DNA of 64,000 nt from Frondihabitans sucicola (GTDB taxonomy: Bacteria > Actinomycetota > Actinomycetes > Actinomycetales > Microbacteriaceae). A model generated the notes under the pieces. The model was not told the DNA's origin. It was given only the letters and a program-made list of their open reading frames with translations, and searched no databases. Below are positions 46,951-55,989 of the stretch, piece after piece. The DNA is taken from the NCBI RefSeq assembly GCF_030296615.1, contig NZ_AP027732.1, positions 2,418,001-2,482,000 on the forward strand. The letters run 5' to 3'. The first letter of the stretch is position 1. Every line of letters begins with the position of its first letter. The translations under genes and the position numbers were made by a program.

Positions 46951-47337
46951 TCAGCCTTCGGTCGAGGTCGGGACTCCCGGTGCCTCTCCCGTCGACGCGT
47001 CGACGAATCCGCGAATCCAGCCGCCCTCCACCTCGCGCACCTCGACGGCGCCGCCCTGCCACGTGGCGGGGTTCTGCTTCGCGATCGCGAGCGCCGCTTC
47101 CAGATCGGGCGCCTCGATGATCCCGAGACCCGCGATGACCTCCCGCGTCTCGGTGTACGGCCCGTCGCTGACCATGCCGCCGCGGACCGTACGGATGTGT
47201 TCCCGAGGCGTGAGCGCGAACGCCGCGACCATCGATCCTGCGCGGATCAGGTCGGCGGAGTGCCGATCGTGTTCGGCGAGGTCTTCGGGCGACGGAGTCT
47301 CTCGGCCGCCGTAGATCAGGATCGCGTACTGGGTCAT
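46951..47337 (-). CDS. YciI/DGPF domain protein
   Basis: A 128-residue protein starting TQYAILIYGGRETPSPED, with GMVSDGPYTETREVIAGLGI and the active-site-like His in LAEHDRHSADLI. YciI-like proteins have a ferredoxin-like fold and are often encoded next to ECF sigma factors; none is adjacent here. The C-terminal 20 residues are low complexity. It is convergent with the TIGR02611-like gene. Function is unknown. Confidence 0.88.
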   Translation of the reverse strand: MTQYAILIYGGRETPSPEDLAEHDRHSADLIRAGSMVAAFALTPREHIRTVRGGMVSDGPYTETREVIAGLGIIEAPDLEAALAIAKQNPATWQGGAVEVREVEGGWIRGFVDASTGEAPGVPTSTEG

Positions 47338-47420
47338 GGTGTCTCCGATCGGACTCCGGTGACGTCCACCGGTACTCCTCCGTCGAACGTGCCGTTGCGA
47401 AATCGACAGAAGCGGCAGGA

Positions 47421-47933
47421 TCAGACGTCGGCCGACGCCTCGTTTCCCCACGACGTGATCTCGCGGGGCACACCGAGCTCGTGCGACCCCTCGGGCTCGA
47501 GCACCTCGATGGCGCGCACGCGGTCGGCGACGGCGCCGCCGGTCGACGCGATCCACGAGCCGACGAGGATGCTGTCGTCGACGCTCGAGTGCACGGCCAC
47601 GCCGGCGATGTCGAACAGACCGTAGGCGGGCTCGGCGAACGTGACCCGCACGAGGTCTCCGTGCGACACCGACGCGTAGGTGGCCGGCGCTGCGGCGAGG
47701 GCCTCCTCGGCGGACGTGCGCTCGGCCGAGTGGTAGGTGCGCAGCAGCTGCAAGAACTTCTGCGGCTTCTTGTTCGAGTCGAGCGGGTGGCTGCCGAGGG
47801 CGAAGGCCGCCATCGACTGCGAGTACGTCGCCAGACCGCGCACGGCGAAGACGCCGTAGCGCTCCGTCGCGAACGTCGCCACGACGGCGTCTTCGGGCTG
47901 GAGATCGGCGAGGAACGCCGTCAGAGCCTTCAC
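47421..47933 (-). CDS. Hypothetical protein (170 aa)
   Basis: I do not recognise this protein. It is cytoplasmic by appearance, with no signal or membrane helix. It seems to hold two similar beta-rich parts: FATERYGVFAVRGLATYSQ near residue 22 and FAEPAYGLFDIAGVAVHSS near residue 104, which suggests an internal duplication. Such repeats could form a small barrel-like fold. It is divergent from the J-domain gene across about 150 bp. No function is assigned. Confidence 0.7.
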   Translation of the reverse strand: MKALTAFLADLQPEDAVVATFATERYGVFAVRGLATYSQSMAAFALGSHPLDSNKKPQKFLQLLRTYHSAERTSAEEALAAAPATYASVSHGDLVRVTFAEPAYGLFDIAGVAVHSSVDDSILVGSWIASTGGAVADRVRAIEVLEPEGSHELGVPREITSWGNEASADV

Positions 47934-48085
47934 ATTGCGTTTGGCCGGGGAGTGAGGTCGTCGTCTGCCACACAGGCGACCCTACCGCCCGCCATCCTGC
48001 GCCCCTCTTCATCGGATCCGTCCCGGATCTTCACGGCTCGGGCAGCCGGGATTCCCAGCCCGGTGCCGGTATTCTCACTCCACAC

Positions 48086-49029
48086 ATGACCGAGAGCCCT
48101 GCCGCCGCCACCCCCTACGAGGTGCTGGGGGTCAGTGCTGCCGCGACGCAGGAGGAGCTCCGGAAGGCCTATCGCAGGCTCGCCCGCGAGACCCACCCCG
48201 ACCTCGGCGGAACACCGGAGCGTTTTCGCCAGGTGCAGCTCGCCTGGGAGCGCATCGGTACTCCCGAAGACCGCGCGCGCTACGACAGCGTGAGCTCTCG
48301 CGCATCCGGCCCGAGCGGCAGCGCCCGCTTCTCCACCGACGAACCGACGACCGTCTGGGCTCCGACGCCGCCTCGCAGGCGTCCCGAGTCCAAACCACGG
48401 GCCCGCGCCTTCGGCCACCCCGGCGGCCAGGAGCGCCTTCGCTACCTCGAACTGATCCGCGAGTGGGTCGGGCTCGGCGACGAGATCGACGACCCGTACG
48501 ATCCCGCGCTCGTGCGTTCGGCTCCCCTGAGATCCGCAGGATCCTCGCCAAGGCGATCGCCGAAGAGTCGACGGCCAAGGCTGTGCTCGAGCTCGGCATC
48601 GCGTACACGATCTGGAGCAACGTCGCCGCCGGGCGCGAGCCCGAGCTCGACCACGTGGTCCTCGCGCCGACCGGCCTCTACGCGATCAACTCCGAAGACT
48701 GGGGCTCGCCCATCCGCCTGGTCAAGGGCGAGGTCGAAGGCGCGGGGCTCCGGTCGGGTGAGCAACCAGCCAAGACCCTCGCGCGCAGCGCTCGAGCGTT
48801 CCAGAAGTCGACGCGCGTGCCGTTCGCGGCCCAACTGATGGTGGTACCAGACGAACACCTCGACGACGCGATCGAGCCGGTGAGCCGCGGGCGGCGCAAC
48901 GCCGCGTTCGCCGTCCGGCGCTCGATCCTGCCCCACGTCCTCCGCGGCGGCCTCACCGGCGACCAGACGCCGCAGGTCGACGTCTTCGAGATCCGCGCCC
49001 GCCTCCAGCAGAGCGTCCGGTTCGTCTGA
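48086..49029 (+). CDS. J-domain protein fused to a NERD-like domain, frameshifted
   Basis: About 314 residues. The N-terminal J domain (residues 9-70) has PYEVLGVSAAATQEELRKAY and the HPD motif in RETHPDLGG. A Pro/Arg-rich linker follows, then a C-terminal domain resembling NERD (nuclease-related domain). This domain runs from IAEESTAKAVLELG to ELDHVVLAPTGLYAINSEDW. The Asp of ELDHVV is present but the usual acidic residue and Lys of the nuclease core read INSE, so catalysis is doubtful. One C is missing near 48525. It probably recruits Hsp70 to a DNA or membrane task, which is inference. Confidence 0.82.
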
Positions 49030-49074
49030 CGCGACCCGGTTCCGCTCGGCGGCCCACCGTGCCATGCTGTCCGC

Positions 49075-49455
49075 ATGCTCACAACGGCGCACGCATTCAA
49101 CGGCTTCAGCGTGAAAGACATCGACGAGGCCGAGGCTTTTTACCACGGGGTGCTGGGCTTCACCGTGTCGAAGAACGACATGGGCATCCTCGATCTCACG
49201 CTGCCCGGCGGCGCCACGACGATCCTCTATCCGAAGGACGACCACGTCCCGGCGACGTTCACCGTCCTGAACATCGAGGTGAAAGACATCGACGCGGCCG
49301 TCGCGGAGCTGGCCGAGGCGGGGGTGACCCTCGAGAACTACGGCGGCTATGCCGACGAACGCGGAATCATGCGCGGCAAGTCGGTCGGGATGGGGCCCGA
49401 CATCGCGTGGTTCCTCGACCCGTCCGGCAACATCCTGTCGGTGCTCTCCGCCTGA
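49075..49455 (+). CDS. VOC (glyoxalase/bleomycin-resistance fold) protein
   Basis: A 126-residue VOC protein with the paired beta-alpha-beta modules. FNGFSVKDIDEAEAFYHGVL opens the first, and TFTVLNIEVKDIDAAVAELA the second. DIAWFLDPSGNILSVL is the conserved end with the acidic metal-ligand region. Such small single-gene VOC proteins may isomerise, break or bind small molecules; the function is not predictable. It stands between the J-domain gene and a small membrane gene on the same strand. Confidence 0.88.
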   Translation: MLTTAHAFNGFSVKDIDEAEAFYHGVLGFTVSKNDMGILDLTLPGGATTILYPKDDHVPATFTVLNIEVKDIDAAVAELAEAGVTLENYGGYADERGIMRGKSVGMGPDIAWFLDPSGNILSVLSA

Positions 49456-49508
49456 GGGTGCACCCGGCACCGGTATCCTTGACGGGTTCCGATGTGCAGG
49501 AGGTCACC

Positions 49509-49904
49509 GTGAGCGACGACGAACCCGAGCGACCCGCTCGGCCCGTCACCTCGATGTCCCTTCGCGCCGAGAAGCTCCGCGTCACGATGGCGCGAGCGGC
49601 GGGCGCCAAACTCGAGAGCGACCCCGGGCTGTCCGCGCTGCCGAAGCCGCGCGACCCCGAGCTCGTCAACCGATTCGCCATCGCGGGATTCGTCATCGGA
49701 CTCGCTGCTCTCTTCCTCGATGCGTTCTTCGTCCCCTCCGTCGTGGCCCTGGTCTTCTGCTTCCTCGGGTTGCAGCGCGCCCGGGTCCTGGTCGGTCGCG
49801 GGAAAGAGCCGTTCGGGCGCCGCCGGGCACTCTGGGGGATCGGCTTCGCGCTGTTCGGCGCCGCCGGCATCGCCTACTCGCTCTGGATCAGGCCTCTGTT
49901 CTGA
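49509..49904 (+). CDS. Small two-helix membrane protein, unknown function
   Basis: A 131-residue protein. A hydrophilic N-terminal half (residues 1-60, Arg/Ala-rich) precedes two helices, about 65-85 (FAIAGFVIGLAALFLDAFF) and 108-125 (WGIGFALFGAAGIAYSLWI), separated by a basic loop LQRARVLVGRGKEPFGRRRA. The layout resembles DUF4190-like proteins but I cannot confirm this. The GTG start at 49509 follows GCAGGAGG. It lies between the VOC and NUDIX genes on the same strand. Confidence 0.72.
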   Translation: MSDDEPERPARPVTSMSLRAEKLRVTMARAAGAKLESDPGLSALPKPRDPELVNRFAIAGFVIGLAALFLDAFFVPSVVALVFCFLGLQRARVLVGRGKEPFGRRRALWGIGFALFGAAGIAYSLWIRPLF

Positions 49905-49992
49905 TCGCTGCGGGAGCCTCCCGGCCGGTCGAGCCGAGACCCCGGGCGACATCTGTCGCTCGCTCCGGGCAAGACGTGGCAAGCTCGACAGC

Positions 49993-50877
49993 GTGACCAT
50001 TCACGGACCAGCCGACGGCTGGGTGATCGCGCCCGACGGCCGGAAGTTCTGGGGCAGGGCCGGCGCGGCGGGCCTGCTGGTCATCGATCCGAGCCGCGGC
50101 GTGCTGCTGCAGCACCGCGCCGTCTGGAGCCACTTCGGAGACACCTGGGGCATCCCCGGCGGCGCCCGCCAGTTCGACGAGTCGGCTGTCGACGGAGCCC
50201 TCCGGGAGAGCGCCGAAGAAGCCGCAGTGCCCCCGTCGGCACTTCGCCTGCTGTTCTCGTCCGTCGTCGATCTCGACATCTGGTCGTACACCACGATCGT
50301 CGCGCGAGCCGAAACGCCCTTCGAGCCGGTCATCGCCGACCGCGAGAGCGAGGCGCTCGCCTGGGTCCCGCTGGCCGAGGTCGACGCTCTCCCGCTGCAC
50401 CCCGGCTTCGCGGCGTCCTGGTCTCGCCTCGGTCCGCTCGCTCAGCGCCCGCTCCACCTCGTCGTCGACTCGGCGAACGTCGTCGGCTCGAGGCCCGACG
50501 GCTGGTGGCGCGACCGGGCCGGCGCCACGGCGCGTCTGAGCGCCGAACTCGACGCACTGGCGCTCTCCGGCGTCCCGGCCGACGCCGTCGGCGACCACGA
50601 CGGCCGCGTCGCCACCTGGTGGCCGGACGTCACCCTGGTAGTCGAAGGGCAGGCGAAGGCCGTGCAGGATCCCGCCCGCGGCTCCCGGCTCCGGCTCGTC
50701 CGCGCCCCGGCCGACGGCGACTCCGCCATCGTCGCCGAGGTGGCGTCGCTGGCCGCGCCCGGGCCCGCGGCGCCGCACGTCGTCGTGGTGACGGCCGATC
50801 GCGAGTTGACCGCCCGCGTGACGGCGCTCGGGGCGACCGTCGTCGGTCCCTCGATCCTGCGCTCGCTCCTGCCCTGA
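49993..50877 (+). CDS. NUDIX hydrolase with C-terminal NYN/PIN-like domain
   Basis: A 294-residue two-domain protein. The NUDIX domain (residues 1-145) carries GGARQFDESAVDGALRESAEE, which is the box GX5EX7REXXEE (core REsaEE). The C-terminal half starts LHLVVDSANVVGSRPDGWW, contains DAVGDHDGRVATWWPDVTLV and ends VVVVTADRELTARVTALGA, matching YacP-like NYN/PIN ribonuclease-fold proteins with acidic residues at the expected places. NUDIX enzymes hydrolyse nucleoside diphosphate derivatives, so the fusion suggests an RNA-processing or nucleotide-salvage role. That is inference. The start is GTG. Confidence 0.87.
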   Translation: MTIHGPADGWVIAPDGRKFWGRAGAAGLLVIDPSRGVLLQHRAVWSHFGDTWGIPGGARQFDESAVDGALRESAEEAAVPPSALRLLFSSVVDLDIWSYTTIVARAETPFEPVIADRESEALAWVPLAEVDALPLHPGFAASWSRLGPLAQRPLHLVVDSANVVGSRPDGWWRDRAGATARLSAELDALALSGVPADAVGDHDGRVATWWPDVTLVVEGQAKAVQDPARGSRLRLVRAPADGDSAIVAEVASLAAPGPAAPHVVVVTADRELTARVTALGATVVGPSILRSLLP

Positions 50878-50906
50878 ACCGTCCGCGTTCGAAGCCCCGG
50901 GCGCGG

Positions 50907-50940
50907 CGACGCCCCCTCGCTGCGGGGCGAGGGGGCGTCG
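50907..50940. terminator. Strong hairpin between convergent genes
   Basis: Perfect arms GACGCCCCCTCG and CGAGGGGGCGTC enclose an 8-nt loop between the NUDIX stop at 50877 and the protease stop at 50961. The stem is long and GC-only, fitting a bidirectional terminator without a U-tract. Confidence 0.7.
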
Positions 50941-50960
50941 TGGCTGCGAGGCGCTGACCG

Positions 50961-52837
50961 CTACGCGGCGGGACCGGAGCCGAGCGTCACGGTGACGGTG
51001 TGGCTGGCCCCTTCGGCGTCGGTGTAGGTGACCGTCACGGAGTCGCCGACCTTGTGCGACTGGATCGCGTCGGTGAGGGCGGTGGAGTCGGCGACGGCGG
51101 TTCCGCCGACAGCCGTGATGGTGTCGCCCGCGACGAGACCGGCCTTGGCAGCGGCGCTGCCGGACACGGTGCCCGCGATGGTGACTCCCGAGGTGGTCGT
51201 GCCGGTCCCGGTGCCCGTCGAGGAGATCTGCGCGCCGAGGAAGGCGGGCAGACCGATCGTGATCGTGCTGGAGGACTCGCCGGCGAGGATCTTGTCGGCG
51301 ATGCTCAGCGCGCTGGCGATCGGGATGGCGTAGCCGGTGACGTCCGTGGTGCCGGACGACGCAGCCGTGACGATGCCGACGACTTTTCCGTCGGCGTTGC
51401 GGAGGGCCCGCCGGAGTCGCCGGAGACGACGTCCGCGCTGATCTCGATCAGGTTGGTCAGCGACTCCGTGCCCGAGCCGGACTCGCTCTGCACGGTGATC
51501 GACTGTTTGGTCGCCGTGACGGTGCCCTTGGCCGTGACCAGGCTGCCGGTTCCCTCGGCGTTGCCGGTGGAGTGGATCGAATCGCCGGTCGCGACCTTCG
51601 CGGTCTTGCCGAACGAGACCGGGGTGAGGCCGGACGCGCCCTGCAGCTTCAGGACCGCGACGTCGTGGGTGGAGTCGGTGCCGACCACGTCGGCGGTGTA
51701 GGTCTTGCCGGTCGAGACGACGGTGACCTGGATGCTCGTGGCGCCCTGGACGACGTGGTTGTTCGTCAGGATCTCGCCGTTCGAGGTCATGATCATGCCC
51801 GTGCCAGCCGATTTGGAGGACTCGTCGTAGTCGAGCGTCGAGACGATCGTCACGAGGCCCTGCTTCTCGGTCGCCGTCGCGGCGGTGGCGTCGCTCGGCA
51901 CCGTCCCGGTGCCGGAGCTCGACCCCGATCCGCCCTGCGTGCCGCCGAAGGTGCCCGTACCGCCCTGGCCGTAGCCGTAGGTGCCACCGGACGATCCTGA
52001 TCCGCCCGACCCGTTGGGGATCTGGAGCGTCTGGCTCTGACCGGCGGCGGACGCGGCCTGCTCACCGGTCGCGTGACCGAGGGCGAAGGCGCCGCCACCG
52101 GCTGCTCCGGCGATGATGACTCCGGCCGCGACGGCGCCGGTGATGGTCATCCAGCGCTTCGGACGGCGTTTCGGCTGCGCGAAGGCGGGCGGCACCTGGC
52201 CGTACCCGTAGGGAGCCTGGCCGCCGTAGGGCTGCTGATTCGCGTAGGGCTGCTGACCGCCGTACGGCTGCTGGCCCGCGTAGGGCGGCTGGCCCGCGGC
52301 CGCGGGGCCGACGCCGTAGGGAGTCTGGCCGGGGTACGGCGTCTGGCCGGCCGGCTGACCGGGAACGATGGGGCGGCCGTACGGGTCGTACGCCTGCTGG
52401 GCGCCGTTCTGCAGGTACTGCTGGGCGCCGTACTGGGTCGCATAGCCGTCCTGCCCCATCTGAGCGGCAGGATCCTGCTCGCTCCGGTTCGCGGATCCGG
52501 CTGAGGTTCCGTCGGCGGGCGTGCCGGAGACGTAGTGCGCCGGCGTCGGGCCGGTGCGGTGGGGGAGCGTGTGGGCCGTGGGCTGTTCGCTGCCCTGGTC
52601 GGCGGCCGCGGGGTACTCGCGGGTGGGCTGCTCGGCACCGTCCTGCTCGGCCTGCACGACACCGGAAGGCTCGGCGGTGGGCTGCGGAACGGTCGGCTGG
52701 GCGTCCTGGGCCGCGAACTCTTCGGTGGCGGCGTTCTGCGCAGCTTCGTGAGCCGCAGTGGACGACGGTGTCGTGCGCTCGTCGCCAGTGTCCTGGGGCT
52801 CGGGGGCACCGGGAGTGGTGTTGCTGCTGTCGTTCAT
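50961..52837 (-). CDS. HtrA/DegP-like trypsin-fold serine protease with PDZ domain, frameshifted
   Basis: About 625 residues. A long cytoplasmic Pro/Gln/Tyr-rich region with repeats like GGQQPYANQQPYGG (about residues 160-215) precedes one membrane helix (ITGAVAAGVIIAGAAGGGAF). A Gly/Ser linker leads to the trypsin domain: His in ILTNNHVV, Asp in STHDVAVLKL, Ser in VVSGDSGG. The C-terminal PDZ domain has AAKAGLVAGDTITAVGG. Near 51407 one base is missing just after the catalytic Ser; restoring it joins both halves. It acts outside the membrane in protein quality control. The start ATG follows GAAAGGC. Confidence 0.9.
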
Positions 52838-53023
52838 GATTGCCTTTCTGGGGCTGGTGGTGACGTAGAACCCATCAAAGGCGGCAAGTCATGGAAATCC
52901 CTATGACGACTCTGAGCGCCTGTGGTGAAGAGTGAAATAACCACCTTGGAACACCGCCTTCGACAAATCGGTTCCTAAGGCGGGTAACGATTCCGCTACG
53001 CTTGGACGCCACAGGAGGTCACG

Positions 53024-53515
53024 ATGGCAGAGCCAGCCACACCGTCGCACGGGGCGCATGCGAACGGTCACGACGACGCCCGCCACGAGGTCGAGACGAC
53101 CCTCAGCTTCAACGAGGAGTTCCAGGCTCAACTCGCGGCGCTCGAGGGTGGCGTCTCCGCCGACGAGCGCGAGGCGGTCGGCGCGCTTCCGTCGGGTTCC
53201 GCGCTGCTCGTCGTGCGCCGCGGTCCCAACATCGGCGCTCGCTTCCTGCTCGACGCCGATGTCACCGTCGCGGGCCGGCACCCCGATGCGGGCATCTTCC
53301 TCGACGACGTCACGGTGAGCCGCCGGCACGCCGAGTTCCATCGGCACGGCACGTCGTTCAGCGTCAAAGACCTCGGGTCGCTCAACGGCACCTACTTCGA
53401 CGGTGTCCGCATCGACGAAGCCCTTCTCAGCGATGGCGCCGAGGTCCAGGTGGGCAAGTTCCGTCTCACCTTCTACGCGTCACGAGTCGATCTCGCGAAC
53501 CTGGCGATCAAGTAG
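53024..53515 (+). CDS. garA: FHA domain protein GarA/OdhI
   Basis: A 163-residue regulator of central metabolism. The N-terminal phosphorylation motif VETTLSFNEEF (paired Thr, as in GarA and OdhI) is at about residue 23. The FHA domain follows with AGRHPDAGIFLDDVTVSRRHA and LGSLNGTYFDG, holding the Arg, Ser and Asn that bind phosphothreonine. In relatives the unphosphorylated form inhibits 2-oxoglutarate dehydrogenase and glutamate dehydrogenase. The ATG follows AGGAGGTCAC. It is followed by ftsR with a one-base stop/start overlap, the conserved actinobacterial order. Confidence 0.95.
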   Translation: MAEPATPSHGAHANGHDDARHEVETTLSFNEEFQAQLAALEGGVSADEREAVGALPSGSALLVVRRGPNIGARFLLDADVTVAGRHPDAGIFLDDVTVSRRHAEFHRHGTSFSVKDLGSLNGTYFDGVRIDEALLSDGAEVQVGKFRLTFYASRVDLANLAIK

Positions 53516-54213
53516 TGCCCCGCGCACTGGCCCGGGCGTCCCACGCCCCGGGTTCCTCTGATCTGTTGACCATCGGTCAGGTGCTCGCGCGACTGAAGCC
53601 CGAGTTCCCCGATCTGTCGAACTCCAAGCTGCGGTTCCTCGAAGAGCGTCAGTTGGTCACGCCCGTCCGCACCGAGTCCGGGTATCGCAAGTTCTCCGCC
53701 GAAGACGTCGAGAGACTCCGTTTCATCCTGGCGCTGCAGCGCGACCACTACCTGCCGCTGAAGGTCATTCGTCAGCACCTCGACGACCTCGACGCCGGCC
53801 GTCCCTCGACGCTGCCGAGCGGTGCCGCTCCGTCGTCGATGCTGACCGGTGCTCGCCGCCTGGGTCGCGACGAGCTCATCGCCGAGGCCGGTGCCACGCC
53901 CGCGCTGCTCGACGACGCCATCGGCACGTCGCTCGTGCCGGCGGCCGAGTTCTACGGCGACGACCACGTCAAGGTCGTCTCGGCCCTGGTCGAACTGAAG
54001 AAGTCGGGCATCGAGCCGCGCCACCTGCGCGCCTTCCGGGCAGCCGCCGAGCGCGAACTTGGCCTCATCGAGAGCGCGGTCGCACCGGTTTCCCGTCGCC
54101 GCGACGCGGCCGGCCGTGCCCGCGTCGCCGAACTGGCGCGCGAGATCTCCGACCAGCTCGAAATCGTCCGTTCGAGTCTCATTCGCTCGGCGCTCGGCCG
54201 CCTCGACACGTAG
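53515..54213 (+). CDS. ftsR: MerR-type regulator FtsR (Rv1828-like)
   Basis: A 232-residue MerR-like regulator. The HTH begins LTIGQVLARLKPEFPDLSNS and continues LRFLEERQLVTPVRTESGYRKFS. The C-terminal half is the helical domain of the Rv1828/FtsR group (LIAEAGATPALLDDAI, VVSALVELKKSGIEPRHLR). The GTG start shares a base with the garA stop. In Corynebacterium FtsR activates ftsZ and links growth to division. The identification rests on the sequence type and on the garA neighbour. Confidence 0.9.
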   Translation: MPRALARASHAPGSSDLLTIGQVLARLKPEFPDLSNSKLRFLEERQLVTPVRTESGYRKFSAEDVERLRFILALQRDHYLPLKVIRQHLDDLDAGRPSTLPSGAAPSSMLTGARRLGRDELIAEAGATPALLDDAIGTSLVPAAEFYGDDHVKVVSALVELKKSGIEPRHLRAFRAAAERELGLIESAVAPVSRRRDAAGRARVAELAREISDQLEIVRSSLIRSALGRLDT

Positions 54214-54349
54214 ACTGCCGTCAGTCACCGAAGACGTTCGTCTCCTGTCGGCGCAATTGCTCGACACGCCGAAATGACGAGTCGAATGTCGCTCGGTACG
54301 GCCGGGGTTGTCGGTACCGTTGACCTCGGAACAACCATCAACCCGGTGT

Positions 54350-54365
54350 TGAACCTTAAGGTTCA
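54350..54365. promoter_or_regulatory. Perfect 16-bp palindrome, candidate MerR/FtsR operator
   Basis: TGAACCTTAAGGTTCA is a perfect palindrome in the 196-bp gap between ftsR and the second merR gene, 45 bp before the latter's ATG. Its symmetry and place fit a MerR-family operator, perhaps for either of the two regulators. Confidence 0.6.
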
Positions 54366-54409
54366 GCGGAATCACGGCGGGGATTGGCAGACAGCTTGGA
54401 AGGCACGTC

Positions 54410-54982
54410 ATGAGTGAAGCAGGATCCCCCGAGGGAGCCCTCGAGAACGAATCCCGTGCCGCCGTTCCCGCCTACGGCGAAGAGGTCCTCTTCACCGACG
54501 GCATGGTCGAACTCGAAGACGACCACGGCTACCGCGGCACCGCCGCCGCGCGGGCCGCCGGCATCAGCTACCGCCAGCTCGACTACTGGGCCCGCACCGG
54601 CCTGGTCGAGCCCACCGTCCGCGGCGCCTCCGGCTCCGGCACCCAGCGCCTCTACGGCTTCCGCGACATCCTGGTCCTCAAACTGGTCAAGCGTCTCCTC
54701 GACACCGGCATCTCCCTGCAGCAGATCCGCACCGCGGTCAACCAACTTCGCGAGTCGGGCGTCAACGACCTGGCTCAGACCACGCTCATGAGCGACGGCG
54801 CCTCCGTCTATCTCTGCACGTCCAACGACGAGGTCATCGACCTCGTGTCGCGCGGCCAGGGCGTCTTCGGCATCGCCGTCGGCAAGGTGCTTCGCGAGGT
54901 CGAGCACAGCCTGGTCGAGCTCGACTCGACCCCCGCGGCAGACCCCTCCGACGAACTCGCAGCCCGTCGCCGCGTCGGCTGA
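54410..54982 (+). CDS. MerR-type regulator (Rv1830-like)
   Basis: A 190-residue MerR-like protein. After a hydrophilic N-terminus of about 40 residues the HTH reads TAAARAAGISYRQLDYWART and TGLVEPTVRGASGSGTQRLY (core TQRLYGFRDIL). The C-terminal helices include LLDTGISLQQIRTAVNQLRE and VYLCTSNDEVIDLVSRGQG. This matches the Rv1830 group that lies near garA and ftsR in many actinobacteria. The intervening bifunctional nuclease gene of mycobacteria is absent. It likely controls its own promoter through the palindrome at 54350. Confidence 0.9.
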   Translation: MSEAGSPEGALENESRAAVPAYGEEVLFTDGMVELEDDHGYRGTAAARAAGISYRQLDYWARTGLVEPTVRGASGSGTQRLYGFRDILVLKLVKRLLDTGISLQQIRTAVNQLRESGVNDLAQTTLMSDGASVYLCTSNDEVIDLVSRGQGVFGIAVGKVLREVEHSLVELDSTPAADPSDELAARRRVG

Positions 54983-55017
54983 CACCTTCTGCCTGCACCG
55001 TCCGCGGGGCAACTACG

Positions 55018-55085
55018 CCGCAACGCGTTTTGCGGACAATGCCGCCTGCCGCGGCAAGTGGAATTGTCCGCAAAACGCGTTACGG
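55018..55085. repeat. Long palindrome between convergent genes, CGGACAAT family
   Basis: Arms 55018-55040 and 55063-55085 match at 22 of 23 positions (core ACGCGTTTTGCGGACAAT) around a 22-nt loop, between merR and parA, which converge. It could terminate both. GCGGACAAT resembles CGGACAAAT in the palindrome at 44498. Confidence 0.85.
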
Positions 55086-55121
55086 CAGCGCTCGACGGCG
55101 CTGGGGTGAGAGGACCTTCCG

Positions 55122-55934
55122 CTAGCGGACGGCAGGCTCCGCGTAGTCGCCGATCTTCGCGGTCCGCATGATGCGCTCGAGGAGCTGGTCGAAGTTGCGC
55201 GCCATCTCCTGGGCGGACTCGCCGGGCCACACGTGCAGCGGCTTGGCTGCACCCTGCGCCTGCTGGAGCGAGGTGCGCTCGGGCAGCTGGGGCGACAGCA
55301 CCAGCGGGCCGAACATGTCACGGAGCTCTTTGATGCGGAACTGATGCTCGAGCGACTGCACGCGGGCGCGGTTCACGATGATGCCGAGCGGCTGCAGCCG
55401 CGGGGAGAGGCCGCGCCGGATCTCCTCGATGGCGCGAAGGGCGCGATCGGCCGCGGCCACGGAGAACAGCCCGGGCTCGGTGACGACGGTCACGCGGTCG
55501 GAGGCCGCCCACGCGGTGCGCGTCAGCGCGTTGAGCGACGGGGCGCAGTCGATGAGGACGAGATCGTAATCGGCCTCGACGTTGGCGAGGGCCTCTTCGA
55601 GCTTCCAGATGTCGCGGATCGACGGGTGCGGCCCGTCGAAGTTGATCGCCGACGGGCTGCCGATCATGACGTCGATCTTGCCGGTACGGCCCTTCGTCCA
55701 GCCGGAGGGAGCGATGGCCGCGCGGACCGTCTTCTCCTTCGGGGACGCCAGGACGTCCGCGACGTTCAGGTGACCCGCGACGTTGATGTCGAGACCCGTG
55801 GAGACGTCGGACTGCGGATCGAGATCGACCACGAGGGTACGAAGACCCTTGGCGAAGGCCGCCGACGTGAGTCCGAGCGTCACGGTCGTCTTGCCGACGC
55901 CGCCTTTGAGAGAGCTGACGCTGAGTACATGCAC
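55122..55934 (-). CDS. ParA family ATPase (orphan)
   Basis: A 270-residue deviant-Walker ATPase. The P-loop VSSLKGGVGKTTVTLGL lies at residues 5-21, Walker A' DLDPQSDVSTGLDI follows and the Walker B strand is YDLVLIDCAPSLNALT. No parB gene is adjacent, so it is an orphan that may position a protein complex rather than a chromosome. I chose the GTG at 55934 since the longer ATG version adds a region that overlaps the start of pyc. It is divergent from pyc across 55 bp. The tail region RTSLQQAQGAAKPLHVWPGE is typical of this group. Confidence 0.92.
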   Translation of the reverse strand: MHVLSVSSLKGGVGKTTVTLGLTSAAFAKGLRTLVVDLDPQSDVSTGLDINVAGHLNVADVLASPKEKTVRAAIAPSGWTKGRTGKIDVMIGSPSAINFDGPHPSIRDIWKLEEALANVEADYDLVLIDCAPSLNALTRTAWAASDRVTVVTEPGLFSVAAADRALRAIEEIRRGLSPRLQPLGIIVNRARVQSLEHQFRIKELRDMFGPLVLSPQLPERTSLQQAQGAAKPLHVWPGESAQEMARNFDQLLERIMRTAKIGDYAEPAVR

Positions 55935-55989
55935 GAAGAAGACGATACCTTCACTACTGTTAAAGCACCTAAAGAAGGGCTCTCCTGTC

